The notes: generated from the sequence alone by a model not told the origin. A stretch of 64,000 nucleotides of DNA from Gillisella vitis (GCF_021559775.1 NZ_CP056048.1:863501-927500); one strand, 5' to 3'; positions 17,282 to 26,373 are shown, numbered from the stretch's first letter. Made by a program: numbers and translations.

Positions 17282-18156
17282 TGGCGATGCGCTATACATT
17301 CGGCGGTGATGAGCATCTGTTCGTGGAATGCAGCGAGGCGATGTCGCTGGAGGCTTTCTTCACCTCGCTGTCGATGACCAACGGCATTTCTCAAGCCCGG
17401 ATCAAGGGCGTCACCGAAATCTGCCCGGCCAATGCCTCCTTCCAGGTCAAGTTCGATCCTGACATCATTCATCCCGACGACATCCTGAAGGAAATCCAGG
17501 CCATTGAGGTTGCTGCGGCGAAAAGTGATCCGGTGATTGCCACGCGGATTGTTGAAATCCCGGTGTTCTACAACGATCCCTGGACCCATGAGACACTGAT
17601 GCGGTTTCGTGAGCGGCATCAGGAGCCTGATGGCACCGATCTCGATTATGCCGCCAAGATCAACAATTACCCAAGCGTTCAGGATTTCATCGCCGCCCAT
17701 GCCGGTTCGCCGTGGTTTGTTTCCATGGTTGGCTTCGTGTCCGGCCTGCCTTTCATGTACCAGATGGTCGAGCGGCAGCGGCAGATCGAAGTGCCGAAAT
17801 ATCTGCGGCCCCGCACGGATACGCCGAGGCTGACGGTCGGCCACGGCGGCTGTTTCGGCTGCATATATTCGGTGCGCGGTGCCGGTGGCTACCAGATGTT
17901 CGGCATTACCCCGATGCCGATCTACGATCCGACGCAGACCACCTCTTACCTGCGCGACTTCATGGTGTTCTTCAAGCCGGGCGATATCGTCATGTTCAAG
18001 CCGGTGGATCGTGATGGTTACGATCAGGCGGTGGAAGAGGTGGACAAGGGCATATTCGTTCCGCCGATCCGCGAGGTGCGCTTTGATCTCTCGGAATTCC
18101 AGAAAGACATCAGCGGCTATAACGCCAGGCTGGAGGGCCTTCTCCATGGTCATTAA
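17281..18156 (+). CDS. pxpB: 5-oxoprolinase subunit B-like protein (KipI/AHS1 family, long form)
   Basis: A 291-residue KipI/AHS1-domain protein, longer than the usual ~220. The family core is FVSMVGFVSGLPFMYQM (near 150), followed by RPRTDTPRLTVGHGGCFGCIYSVRGAGGYQMFGITP. The central CFGC pair and the ~60-residue C-terminal extension are not seen in the N-terminal half of the fused copy at 1975-3612. That divergence suggests a different substrate or partner. It overlaps accC by 1 bp and pxpC by 11 bp, so the operon is tightly coupled. Confidence 0.82.
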   Translation: MAMRYTFGGDEHLFVECSEAMSLEAFFTSLSMTNGISQARIKGVTEICPANASFQVKFDPDIIHPDDILKEIQAIEVAAAKSDPVIATRIVEIPVFYNDPWTHETLMRFRERHQEPDGTDLDYAAKINNYPSVQDFIAAHAGSPWFVSMVGFVSGLPFMYQMVERQRQIEVPKYLRPRTDTPRLTVGHGGCFGCIYSVRGAGGYQMFGITPMPIYDPTQTTSYLRDFMVFFKPGDIVMFKPVDRDGYDQAVEEVDKGIFVPPIREVRFDLSEFQKDISGYNARLEGLLHGH

Positions 18157-19123
18157 GGTTTTGCATCAAGGGCTTGCCACCACGGTTCAGGATTTGGGCC
18201 GTCCCGGCTATTTTCACCTCGGCATTCCCCAGGGCGGGGCTATGGATCGGCTGGCGCTGAAGGCCGCCAATCTGCTCGTCGGCAATGACGAAGGGGCGGC
18301 GGGGCTGGAGGCGGTGTTCATCGGGCCGAAGCTGGAATTTGCCGCCGACACCATGGTGGCCGTCACGGGAGCCGAGATGCCGATCCGGCTTGACGGCGAG
18401 GAGCAGCCCGGCTGGACCGCCTTCAAGGTGCGGGCAGGTCAGGTGCTGAGTTTCGATTTTCTGAAGGCGGGGGCGCGGATCTATATTGCCGTTGCTGGTG
18501 GTATCGATGTTCCGCTGGCGCTCGGATCACGCTCCACTTACGCCATCGGCGCGCTTGGCGGCTTCCAGGGTCGTGCGATTGCTGCTGGAGATGACTTGCC
18601 GGTCGGGCAGGCGAAGCCTGTGCCCGAAGGCCGGACCATTCCGCAGGCGCTGCGCCGCCCTCCGGGCGCGCCTGCCGAATTGCGCGTGTTGCCCGGTCTC
18701 TACTGGGATCGGCTGACGGAAGAGGCAAAAGGCAATTTCTTTGAGGACGAATGGAAGGTAGCGCCGGAAGCCGACCGGATGGGCTACCGGTTTCGTGGCG
18801 GGCGCAAGCTGGACTTTGTGCCCCGCACCCCGCCGTTTGGGGCAGGTTCCGATCCGTCCAATATTGTCGATAGCTGCTATCCCTACGGCTCAATCCAGGT
18901 GCCGGGCGGTAGTGAGCCAATCGTCTTGCACCGCGACGCCGTTTCCGGCGGCGGCTATTTCATGGTCGGCACGGTGATTTCAGCGGATATGGACCTGATC
19001 GGCCAATTGCAGCCGCATACGCCGACCCGGTTCGTCAAGGTGAACATGGAGCAGGCATTGGCGGCACGACGGGAGCGGCAGGCGATGATCCGCGACATCA
19101 GCGCCTCTCTGTCAAACGTGTAG
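18146..19123 (+). CDS. pxpC: 5-oxoprolinase subunit C-like protein (KipA/AHS2 family)
   Basis: A 325-residue KipA/AHS2 protein. It shows VLHQGLATTVQDLGRPGYFHLGIPQGGAMDRLAL at the N-terminus, FLKAGARIYIAVAGGIDVPLALGSRSTY near 115, and PGGSEPIVLHRDAVSGGGYFMVGTV at the C-terminus. The ATG at 18146 overlaps the pxpB end by 11 bp; the longer open frame from 17879 is a shadow of pxpB. It is the last gene of the operon. The same fold forms part of the urea carboxylase carboxyltransferase, which is why the coupling to accB-accC is notable. Confidence 0.85.
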   Translation: MVIKVLHQGLATTVQDLGRPGYFHLGIPQGGAMDRLALKAANLLVGNDEGAAGLEAVFIGPKLEFAADTMVAVTGAEMPIRLDGEEQPGWTAFKVRAGQVLSFDFLKAGARIYIAVAGGIDVPLALGSRSTYAIGALGGFQGRAIAAGDDLPVGQAKPVPEGRTIPQALRRPPGAPAELRVLPGLYWDRLTEEAKGNFFEDEWKVAPEADRMGYRFRGGRKLDFVPRTPPFGAGSDPSNIVDSCYPYGSIQVPGGSEPIVLHRDAVSGGGYFMVGTVISADMDLIGQLQPHTPTRFVKVNMEQALAARRERQAMIRDISASLSNV

Positions 19124-19155
19124 GAGGGCAGGTCATGACAGGGTCGGCGTCACGC

Positions 19156-20154
19156 TCATTCCTGAACGCGGGTCAGATAGGCCGCCGTGGCGCCTGGATC
19201 GGGAATGATCGCGACGATCTTCATTTGGGCGATGGTCCGGTTCAGGGCGGCGTCCAGATGGGTGCCATGCATGGCCGCTGCCGCTGTGGTCGCTCCACGG
19301 GCCAGCAACTCGACGATCAGCCTAAATTCGGTAATCGTCGTCAGGTCGCCGGGCAGGCCGAGACGGGCCAGCAGGCTGGTCGCCGCCGTCACCGGCAGAA
19401 GATTGTTGCGGATCAATTCCCGCAGCTTCTCATTGGGCGTGGCGAGAATGCAGATCTCGATGAAGCCTTGCTGCATCTCCATCACATCTCTGAGGCCATC
19501 CCCCGCATGATCCCTCTCCAACTGCCGAAGCCGTTCCAGCAGGAAAAGCAGTGCCTCACTGTCGATATGGGGGGCAGCCGTCGTCAGCGCCTGCGGCTCC
19601 AGCATGGCACGCAACCCGAAATGATCCTTGATGGTTTGGGCTGTCAAGGGTCCGGCAATCCAGTGGGAGCTTTGGTTCTTGCGCACCAGTCCCCGTTCGC
19701 TCAGCCGCGCCAGCACATCGCGCACCACCGTGCGGCTGACATTGAAATGGCTGGCAAGTTCGGTCTCAATGATCCGGTAGCGACCAAACACCACGCATCC
19801 GGCCACATCGCGCTCAACGGTGTCGTAAATCCGCTCCCAGGAGGACCGGTTCTGCAAGGCGTCGTCGGCATGTTTGGCAACGGTCAGGCCGATGCTGCGG
19901 ATATCGGTTCTCAGCGGCTCGATGCCAAACCCTGTCGGGCCGACCAGATAGCCGCGCCCTTGAAACCGATGCACCAGCCCGTCCGCCTCCAGCGCCTGCA
20001 AAGCCCGTTGTACCGGCGCACGGGACGTTTGCAGGATCTCGGCGATATGGCCTTCCAACAGCACAAGCCCTTGAGGCAACAGGCCTTCGGCGATGTTGGA
20101 GCGCAGCACCGCCTCGGCAATTTCATAGCGGCGTTGGCCGGTTTGTGTCGTCAT
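19156..20154 (-). CDS. GntR-type regulator with two tandem winged-helix domains plus FCD domain
   Basis: A 332-residue protein. Residues ~5-70 form one GntR-like winged helix (AEAVLRSNIAEGLLPQGLVLLEGHIAEILQTSRAPVQRALQALEADGLVHRFQGRGYLV). Residues ~105-170 form a second one (IYDTVERDVAGCVVFGRYRIIETELASHFNVSRTVVRDVLARLSERGLV). The last ~150 residues resemble the FCD effector domain (LRAMLEPQALTTAA ... THLDAALNRT). GntR proteins normally carry one DNA-binding domain. It converges on pxpC and faces a 528-bp intergenic region before the ABC transporter genes, so either neighbour could be its target. Confidence 0.8.
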   Translation of the reverse strand: MTTQTGQRRYEIAEAVLRSNIAEGLLPQGLVLLEGHIAEILQTSRAPVQRALQALEADGLVHRFQGRGYLVGPTGFGIEPLRTDIRSIGLTVAKHADDALQNRSSWERIYDTVERDVAGCVVFGRYRIIETELASHFNVSRTVVRDVLARLSERGLVRKNQSSHWIAGPLTAQTIKDHFGLRAMLEPQALTTAAPHIDSEALLFLLERLRQLERDHAGDGLRDVMEMQQGFIEICILATPNEKLRELIRNNLLPVTAATSLLARLGLPGDLTTITEFRLIVELLARGATTAAAAMHGTHLDAALNRTIAQMKIVAIIPDPGATAAYLTRVQE

Positions 20155-20682
20155 GGCGCAGGCTGTTCCCGTTGGTCTGCTTTCTCTGTAAGGCGAAAAC
20201 CGCTTTCGAGACTAGAGGTATAAAAATCAGAATGCGCATGAAGCATCTAATTTTTGGATACCGTGTACAATAGTCATTTTTTAAAAGCGTGTCCGGGTTG
20301 GCTGAAGTGTGAGCCTTCCAGATGCTATTGAAGGCGTCCAATTGAAAAGAATCCGAAAAATCGGCAGGTAATGTCGGTTTTGCAGATCGATCTGCGCTTT
20401 TTTGTTGAGATTTGTAAGGTGTACGCTAGTGGAATCCTTGGCGTTTTACCCTAAAAATCAATTGAATTTAAAAATCGTGAAAAAGTATATTGAATACAAA
20501 AATCATCCGTGCCATGCTTCATCTGTATCGTGCCAACAGAAGCACGGACAAGCGGAACGAATAGAAATGCCCGATTGCCGATTCCTGTGATGCGCCTTTG
20601 CTAAAGGGCGCAAGCGCTCTTCCTGTGTTCGCGGGAAGGGTGTTCGGGTCCGGCTGACTGGGCGCAACTGGCGAGAACCGAC
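20155..20682. other. 528-bp intergenic region between the GntR gene and the ABC importer
   Basis: No convincing gene is present; a 62-codon frame at 20402-20590 lacks a ribosome site and protein-like composition. The region is AT-richer than its surroundings and holds GTAT-ATTGA-ATAC (20478-20490), a possible operator half-pair. It must contain promoters for the divergent GntR gene and the ABC genes, but I cannot assign -35/-10 boxes with confidence. Confidence 0.4.
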
Positions 20683-21756
20683 GTGACATCCGTGCTCGAG
20701 CTACACAATCTGGTCAAGGCCTATGGGGATACGCGTGCCCTCGACGGCTTGAGCCTTTCGCTGCCCGACAATCATTATATTTCGCTGCTTGGCCCAAGCG
20801 GATCGGGAAAGACAACACTGCTCCGTGTGATCGCCGGTTTCGAGCGGTGTGAGGGCGGTTCTATCCGCTTTGCCGGACAGTCCATGCAGGACGTGGCGCC
20901 GCATCGGCGTGGCATTGGCTTTGTCTTTCAGAATTTCGCCCTGTTTCCGCATTTGAGCGTGCGGGAAAATATCGCCTTCGGCCTTGCCAATCGTGAGGTG
21001 GCACCGGTGACCAATGCTGGCGAAGTGGCCGACAGGGTGCGTGACATCATCGCGCTTGTTGGCTTGCAGGGCTTGGAAACCCGCGCCGTTACCCAGATTT
21101 CCGGTGGCCAGAAACAGCGTGTTGCCTTGGCCCGCACCCTGGTTACAGAGCCGAAAATGGTGCTGCTGGACGAACCGCTTGGCGCACTGGACGCCAATCT
21201 GCGCGCCCGGATGCGCAATGAGTTGCGCGACATCCGCGAGCGCTGCGGCGTTACCTTCCTGCATGTTACCGGCAGCGAGAGCGAGGCGCTGGCCATGGGC
21301 GACATGGTTCTGGTGCTGGATCGTGGGCGGATTGCCCAGACCGGCAGTTCGGACACGATCTATAACCGTCCCGTTTCCGCCGATGTGGCGCGTTTCCTGA
21401 ATTGCTACAATCTGTTTTCAGGTTCTGTCGATGGCGACAGTTTCGTGGCCCCGGCAGGCCGCCTGCCACTTGGCGGTTTCAGGCAATCGGCTTCGACCCC
21501 CGCCTATGCCATTCGTCATGATCGGATTTCTATCCGTCCTGTTATCGCCGAGCGCGGCAGTGATGAAGTGGCAATCGAAGCCAGCTTTCTGGCCGAAGAA
21601 TATACCGGATCGGCGGTCTATTCGTTCTTCTCGGCGGATGATGGCTCGGTCTTCGAAGTGGAAACCCATTTGAGCAAGGACGCCCGCCCGATCCTCGAAC
21701 CGCAGACCCGCTACGCGCTGGTCTGGAACAAGGAGCACGCCCTTGTCTATGCATAA
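20683..21756 (+). CDS. ABC importer ATP-binding protein (PotA type)
   Basis: A 357-residue ATPase. It has Walker A LGPSGSGKTT (near 37), signature ISGGQKQRVALART (near 142) and Walker B KMVLLDEP (near 160), plus a C-terminal TOBE-like regulatory region (~265-357). The pattern fits spermidine/putrescine-class importers. It starts at GTG 20683. The end overlaps the first permease gene. It is the first gene of the 20.7-34.8 kb locus and pairs with the permeases that follow; a second PotA-like ATPase lies at 26537. Confidence 0.88.
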   Translation: MTSVLELHNLVKAYGDTRALDGLSLSLPDNHYISLLGPSGSGKTTLLRVIAGFERCEGGSIRFAGQSMQDVAPHRRGIGFVFQNFALFPHLSVRENIAFGLANREVAPVTNAGEVADRVRDIIALVGLQGLETRAVTQISGGQKQRVALARTLVTEPKMVLLDEPLGALDANLRARMRNELRDIRERCGVTFLHVTGSESEALAMGDMVLVLDRGRIAQTGSSDTIYNRPVSADVARFLNCYNLFSGSVDGDSFVAPAGRLPLGGFRQSASTPAYAIRHDRISIRPVIAERGSDEVAIEASFLAEEYTGSAVYSFFSADDGSVFEVETHLSKDARPILEPQTRYALVWNKEHALVYA

Positions 21757-22648
21757 TCAAGCCCTTAGCGAAACCATCGTCCCCATCGCGGAGCCTGCTG
21801 CCAAGCCGTCGCGCATTTCCTTCTGGCTTGTGCTGCCGGGTGTTGTCTGGATGCTGCTGTTCCTGGTGCTGCCGATGTTGATGATGGTCTATGTGTCCTT
21901 CTGGACGCAGACCACCTTCACCATCAAGCCGGTGTTGACGCTGCAAAGCTGGATCACCTTCTTTTCCAGCGATACCTATCTGGGCGCGCTCTGGACCACG
22001 GTTCGGATCTGGCTGCTGGTGCTGGTAGCGACCTTGGCTGTCGGCTATCCGGCGGCGCTGTTTGTCGGGCTGTTCGTCAAAAACAAGACGCTGCAAACCG
22101 TGCTTCTGGTGCTCTGCGTCATTCCGTTCTGGACCTCCTTCCTGATCCGGGTTCTCGCCTGGCGGCCAATGCTCGGCAAGGAAGGGGCGATCAACATGAT
22201 CCTGATGAAGCTTGGCATTGTCAGCCATCCCATCGAAGTCCTGCTGTTTTCCGAACTGTCTGTGATCATTGGCATGACGCAGATCTATTGTGTGTTCATG
22301 GTCGGTCCCATCGCTTTCATGCTGGGGCGGATCGAGCCGGCAATCATCGAGGCGGCGCAGGATCTCGGTGCCGGTTTCTGGCGGATTTTCCGCACCATCA
22401 TCCTGCCAATGTCGATGCCGGGTGTGGTGGTCGGGGCGATCTTCGTTTCGGTCATGGTTCTCGGTGAATTCGCCACCTCGGCGGCACTGTCGGGGCGCAA
22501 GGTCAATCTGCTCGGCAATATCATTGTCACCCAGGTCGGGTCGCTGAAATGGGCTTTCGCGGCGGTGGCGGGCGTCGTGCTGACCCTGCTGATGGGGCTC
22601 GTCGTCGCGGCGCTGCTGCGGGTCGTCGATCTCAGGAAGGAGTTGTAG
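21743..22648 (+). CDS. ABC importer permease (PotB type)
   Basis: A ~300-residue membrane protein with about six hydrophobic segments (first: FWLVLPGVVWMLLFLVLPMLMMVYV). It carries the permease EAA-type loop (IEAAQDLGAGFWRIFRTIILPMSMPGVVVG). It forms the channel with the next permease. Two starts are possible: TTG 21743, 7 bases from AAGGAG, or ATG 21749, 13 bases from it. Either way it overlaps the ATPase gene. Confidence 0.87.
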   Translation: MSMHNQALSETIVPIAEPAAKPSRISFWLVLPGVVWMLLFLVLPMLMMVYVSFWTQTTFTIKPVLTLQSWITFFSSDTYLGALWTTVRIWLLVLVATLAVGYPAALFVGLFVKNKTLQTVLLVLCVIPFWTSFLIRVLAWRPMLGKEGAINMILMKLGIVSHPIEVLLFSELSVIIGMTQIYCVFMVGPIAFMLGRIEPAIIEAAQDLGAGFWRIFRTIILPMSMPGVVVGAIFVSVMVLGEFATSAALSGRKVNLLGNIIVTQVGSLKWAFAAVAGVVLTLLMGLVVAALLRVVDLRKEL

Positions 22649-22649
22649 G

Positions 22650-23495
22650 ATGAATTCCGGAGCGGTCAAACTGGGACTTGGCGTCTATACAACGCTGTTT
22701 CTGGTGTTTCTCTATGGGCCTTTGGTGGTTCTCGCCATCCTGTCCTTCCAGACGGGACCGGAAGGCGGTCCGCAATTTCCGATCATCGAATGGTCGGTCT
22801 ATTGGTACAAGCACCTGTTCGGCCTGACGCCGCCGTCGCGCATTGCGCCACTGCCGATCAACGATGCCTTGGTGCGGTCCATGGGGTTGGCGGTGATGAC
22901 GATGATCGTCTCCACCGTGCTGGGGGTTATTTCGGCGCAGGCCTTTCGCAGCCGGTTCAAGGGTTCCGGCCTGGTCTTCTACCTGATCGTGCTGGGCATG
23001 ATGGTGCCGGGCGTGCTGGTCGGACTTGGCATGGCGCTGGTTGCCAATACGCTCGGCATTGACCGCCACTGGTGGGGTACGGCCTTTGTGCTGCATGTGG
23101 TCTATACTTTCCCCTTTGCCTTCCTGGTGATGCTGGCGATTTTCAATCGCTTCGACCCAAGCGTCGAGGAAGCGGCCTGGTCGCTTGGCGTCAGCCCCAT
23201 GCGGACGTTTCGCAAGATCACCTTTCCGTTGATCTTTCCGGGCGTGCTGTCGGCCATGCTGTTTGCCTTCACGCTGTCCTATGATGAGTTTTCCCGCACG
23301 CTGTTTGCCTCTGGCCGCGATCTGACTTTGCCGCTAGCGATCTACGGGACGTTTTCGGTGGAAGTGCATCCGAATGTCTTTGCCTTCGGCGTGCTGACCA
23401 CGCTGTTTTCCTTTGCGCTGCTTGGCACTTACGCCGTGCTGATGGGGCTTTCGGTGCGCCGCGCCCGGCGCATCGCCTTGCAGGAGGATGCATGA
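22650..23495 (+). CDS. ABC importer permease (PotC type)
   Basis: A 281-residue membrane protein with six predicted segments. It has an EAA loop (VEEAAWSLGVSPMRTFRKITFPLIFPGVLSAML) and ends in a basic tail (RRARRIALQEDA). It is the partner of the permease encoded immediately upstream, with a one-base gap between stop and start. An AAGGAG site precedes the ATG. Its stop overlaps the next start (ATGA). Confidence 0.88.
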   Translation: MNSGAVKLGLGVYTTLFLVFLYGPLVVLAILSFQTGPEGGPQFPIIEWSVYWYKHLFGLTPPSRIAPLPINDALVRSMGLAVMTMIVSTVLGVISAQAFRSRFKGSGLVFYLIVLGMMVPGVLVGLGMALVANTLGIDRHWWGTAFVLHVVYTFPFAFLVMLAIFNRFDPSVEEAAWSLGVSPMRTFRKITFPLIFPGVLSAMLFAFTLSYDEFSRTLFASGRDLTLPLAIYGTFSVEVHPNVFAFGVLTTLFSFALLGTYAVLMGLSVRRARRIALQEDA

Positions 23496-24241
23496 TGAAC
23501 AAATCCGCTTTCCCTTCGGCTATTGTCACCGGCGCTGGCTCCGGCATCGGTCGCGCCATTGCACTCCGGTTGGCAAAAGACGGGTATGGCGTGCTGGTCA
23601 ACGATCTTGCCATCGACCGTGCGAACGCTGTCGCCGATGAGATTGTGGCGTCGGGCGGCAAGGCCTCGGCCTATGCCGGTGACGTCTCCCACGAGACGCA
23701 AGCGGCGGCCATTTGCGCTGCCGCCGTCGTCGCCCATGGGCCGGTGGCGCTGCTGGTCAACAATGCCGGTATCGCTCATCAATCGCTGTTTGAACATCTA
23801 GAGGTCGCTGACTTCGATCGGATGTTTGCAGTGCATGTGCGCGGCAATTTCCTGATGACCCGCACTGTGTTGACACCGATGCTGGAGCGGGGAGACGGCG
23901 TGATCATCAATATCGCCTCGCAGCTTGGCCAGATCGGTGGCGTCGAACTGGTGCATTATTCCGGCGCAAAGGCAGCCATTATCGGCATGACCAAGGCACT
24001 TGCCCGTGAAGTGTCGGCCCGTGGAGTGCGTGTCAATGCGGTCGCTCCCGGCCCGATCAATACGCCGCTGGTCATGGGTCTGTCGGAAGACTGGCGAGCC
24101 GCAAAAAAGGCGCAGCTGCCGCTTGGCCGGTTCGGTGAACCAGAGGAAGTGGCCGCCGCCGTCTCCTTCCTTGCCTCGCCGGATGCGGCCCTGTTCGTCG
24201 GCCAGACACTGGGGCCGAATTCCGGCGATGTGATGCTTTGA
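23492..24241 (+). CDS. Short-chain dehydrogenase/reductase
   Basis: A 249-residue classical SDR. The cofactor motif is TGAGSGIGRAIAL (near 12), with LVNNAGIAHQS near 85. The catalytic Ser is in NIASQLGQIGG and the Tyr-Lys in YSGAKAAIIGM. It most resembles 3-oxoacyl-ACP-reductase-like SDRs of catabolic operons, so substrate prediction is not possible. It overlaps the permease stop and has an AGGAGG site. A second, distinct SDR follows, suggesting two consecutive alcohol/ketone steps on the imported compound. Confidence 0.85.
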   Translation: MMNKSAFPSAIVTGAGSGIGRAIALRLAKDGYGVLVNDLAIDRANAVADEIVASGGKASAYAGDVSHETQAAAICAAAVVAHGPVALLVNNAGIAHQSLFEHLEVADFDRMFAVHVRGNFLMTRTVLTPMLERGDGVIINIASQLGQIGGVELVHYSGAKAAIIGMTKALAREVSARGVRVNAVAPGPINTPLVMGLSEDWRAAKKAQLPLGRFGEPEEVAAAVSFLASPDAALFVGQTLGPNSGDVML

Positions 24242-24260
24242 ACCGTTAAGGAAGAGACAG

Positions 24261-25028
24261 ATGAGCAACCAAAATCAGCGGATCGTCATCATCACCGGAG
24301 CCGGGATTGGCATCGGCGCTGCCGCCGCCAAAGCCTTCGGCGCGCTTGGTGACCATGTCGTCGTTACAGATATTCTGGACGCGGAGGGTGAGGCAGTTGC
24401 GGAGGCCATTCGCGCCGCTGGCGGTTCGGCGGAGTTTCATCATTATGACGTGCGCTCGACACCGGCAGCCGATGCGCTGGTCGCCGATATTGAGGCACGG
24501 CTTGGCCGGATCGATGTGGTGGTCGCCAATGCGGGCATTGCGCACCGCGTCCCGCTTCAAGAACTGACCGACGAAAAATGGGATCTGACCTTCGATATTG
24601 ATCTCAAGGGCATTTTCCGCCTCGTGCGGGCCGCCACTCCTGGGATGCGCGCCCGAAAAAGCGGGTCGATTGTCGCGCTGTCATCGATCATGGGCGTTGC
24701 CTATGGCTGGGATGAACATGTGCATTATTCCGCTGCCAAATCCGGGGTGATCGGACTGGTGCGCGGTCTGGCCGTCGAGCTTGCCCGTGAGGGTGTGCGG
24801 GTCAACGGCATTGCGCCGGGCTATATCCGCACCGCGCAATTGCTGTCGGAGGAAAACTCGCTGGGGCCGGTGGGGGCTGAAAGAGCCGCCGAAATCATCC
24901 CGATGGGACGGCTCGGCACTCCAGACGACATTGCCGATGTCATCACCTTCCTTGCCTCCAATGCCGCCCGCTACATGACCGGCCAGGTGCTGGTCGTTGA
25001 TGGTGGCCTGCTTGTCGGGCGCTACTAA
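24261..25028 (+). CDS. Short-chain dehydrogenase/reductase
   Basis: A 255-residue classical SDR. It has TGAGIGIGAAAAKAFG, VVANAGIAHRVPL, the catalytic Ser in IVALSSIMGVAYG and YSAAKSGVIG. It shares general SDR motifs with its neighbour but is clearly diverged, so the pair is not a recent duplication. It starts 20 bp after the first SDR behind AGGAAGAG. A short CCGGC-AAA-GCCGG hairpin (25053-25065) follows before the binding-protein gene. Confidence 0.85.
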   Translation: MSNQNQRIVIITGAGIGIGAAAAKAFGALGDHVVVTDILDAEGEAVAEAIRAAGGSAEFHHYDVRSTPAADALVADIEARLGRIDVVVANAGIAHRVPLQELTDEKWDLTFDIDLKGIFRLVRAATPGMRARKSGSIVALSSIMGVAYGWDEHVHYSAAKSGVIGLVRGLAVELAREGVRVNGIAPGYIRTAQLLSEENSLGPVGAERAAEIIPMGRLGTPDDIADVITFLASNAARYMTGQVLVVDGGLLVGRY

Positions 25029-25094
25029 AAGCAACAATCAACAACAACAAAAACCGGCAAAGCCGGATCGGGAACTCAAAACTGGAGAACTGCC

Positions 25095-26327
25095 ATGTCA
25101 TTACTGGAATTAAATCGCAGATCACTTCTCAAACGCTCCACCGGCATGATGGCGCTGGCCATGGGGGCAGGCACGCCCTTCCTGTCATCGCGGGCTGCCT
25201 ATGCCCAGGCCACCAGCCTAGCCAGCCAGCAATTGCGCACCATCGGCCTGTCGGTGACGGTGCAGGAACGCATTCTCAATGACTTCAAAAAGGCCTCCGG
25301 CGTCGGTGGCACATCAGGCACGGCGGCAACCTTCCCGGATGCGCAGACCAAGATCCTGTCTGGCTCGAAGGATTACGATTGCTGGGAAATCATCGCCGAG
25401 CGCCTGCCTGCCATCGTCATGACCAACAATGTCGAGCCGGTGCCTGCCTCTGGCTTGAAAAATTGGGCGAATATCCGCGACACCTTCACCAAGCCATCCG
25501 ACAAATGGGACTTGAAGGCGCAGATCGTCGGGCAGATCTGGGCCGATGAAGGACAGACGACACTGAACATGGTGCCAGCGGTCTATAACTACGATTCCAT
25601 CGGCTATAACCCGGATGTGGTCTCCGCCGAAGAGGCCAATAGCTGGGCGGCGATTTTCGACAAGAAATGGAAGGGCAAGTCCGGCCTCAACACCGATCCG
25701 CTGATTGCCTTCGGTCAGGCGATCATGGCGATGAACACGCTCGGCCTGCTCAACGTCAAGAACCCCGGCAATCCGAGCGCCAAGGAAATTGACGAGGCAG
25801 CGGCCTTCCTGGTGTCGAAGAAAAAGGAAGGCCAGTTCCGGGCGCTGTGGGGGGATTTCGGCGAACTGGTCAACCTGATGGCCTCAGGCGAAATGGTGGT
25901 CTGCGATGCCTGGCAACCGGCCGTCATGGCGGTGAAGGCGCAGGGCAAGTCTTGCAAATACGCGGTGCCGAAGGAAGGCTACCGCGCCTGGGCCATCGGT
26001 CCGTCGATGATTGCAGGCACCACCAACAAGGAAGCCGTCACCGCCTATGCCGATTACTGGCTGTCGGGTGAGCCGGGCATTGCCGTGTCGGAGCAGGGCT
26101 ATTACTCGCCCTCCACCAATATCAAAAGCGTCATGGCACCGGAAAAATATGCATTCTGGTACGAGGGCAAGCCTTGGACCGGCGCGCCGGAGCGCGGCAT
26201 CAAGGAAGGCGACCTGCGCGATGGCGGCTCGCTGGAAGAGCGCGCCAAGAACGTCGCTTATTGGCATCAATGGCCGGATGAATACGACCATCTGGTGCAG
26301 AAGTGGGACGAGTTCCTGAACGCCTGA
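25095..26327 (+). CDS. Periplasmic solute-binding protein (PotD type, Tat signal)
   Basis: A 410-residue binding protein. The N-terminus has a twin-arginine motif (NRRSLLKRS), a hydrophobic stretch and a likely AYAQA cleavage region near residue 36. The mature part reads like a PotD/spermidine-class protein (NYDSIGYNPDVVSAEEANSWAAIFDKKWKGK; PVGY-like EGYRAWAIGPSMIAGT). It should deliver the ligand to the permease pair encoded upstream. It resembles the signal-less protein at 30126 in motifs (SEQGYYSPSTNIKS versus ARQGYYISTPQRSK; EYDHLVQKWDEFL versus EHNYLVRRWLQLM). Confidence 0.87.
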   Translation: MSLLELNRRSLLKRSTGMMALAMGAGTPFLSSRAAYAQATSLASQQLRTIGLSVTVQERILNDFKKASGVGGTSGTAATFPDAQTKILSGSKDYDCWEIIAERLPAIVMTNNVEPVPASGLKNWANIRDTFTKPSDKWDLKAQIVGQIWADEGQTTLNMVPAVYNYDSIGYNPDVVSAEEANSWAAIFDKKWKGKSGLNTDPLIAFGQAIMAMNTLGLLNVKNPGNPSAKEIDEAAAFLVSKKKEGQFRALWGDFGELVNLMASGEMVVCDAWQPAVMAVKAQGKSCKYAVPKEGYRAWAIGPSMIAGTTNKEAVTAYADYWLSGEPGIAVSEQGYYSPSTNIKSVMAPEKYAFWYEGKPWTGAPERGIKEGDLRDGGSLEERAKNVAYWHQWPDEYDHLVQKWDEFLNA

Positions 26328-26373
26328 CGAGACCGCCGTAGATCGGTTACTCGGTCTGCGTTCACCCACCGTC

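Noticed and set aside
20402..20590. 62-codon frame in the 528-bp intergenic region
   Set aside because: No ribosome site, no recognisable motif, and low protein-like composition.
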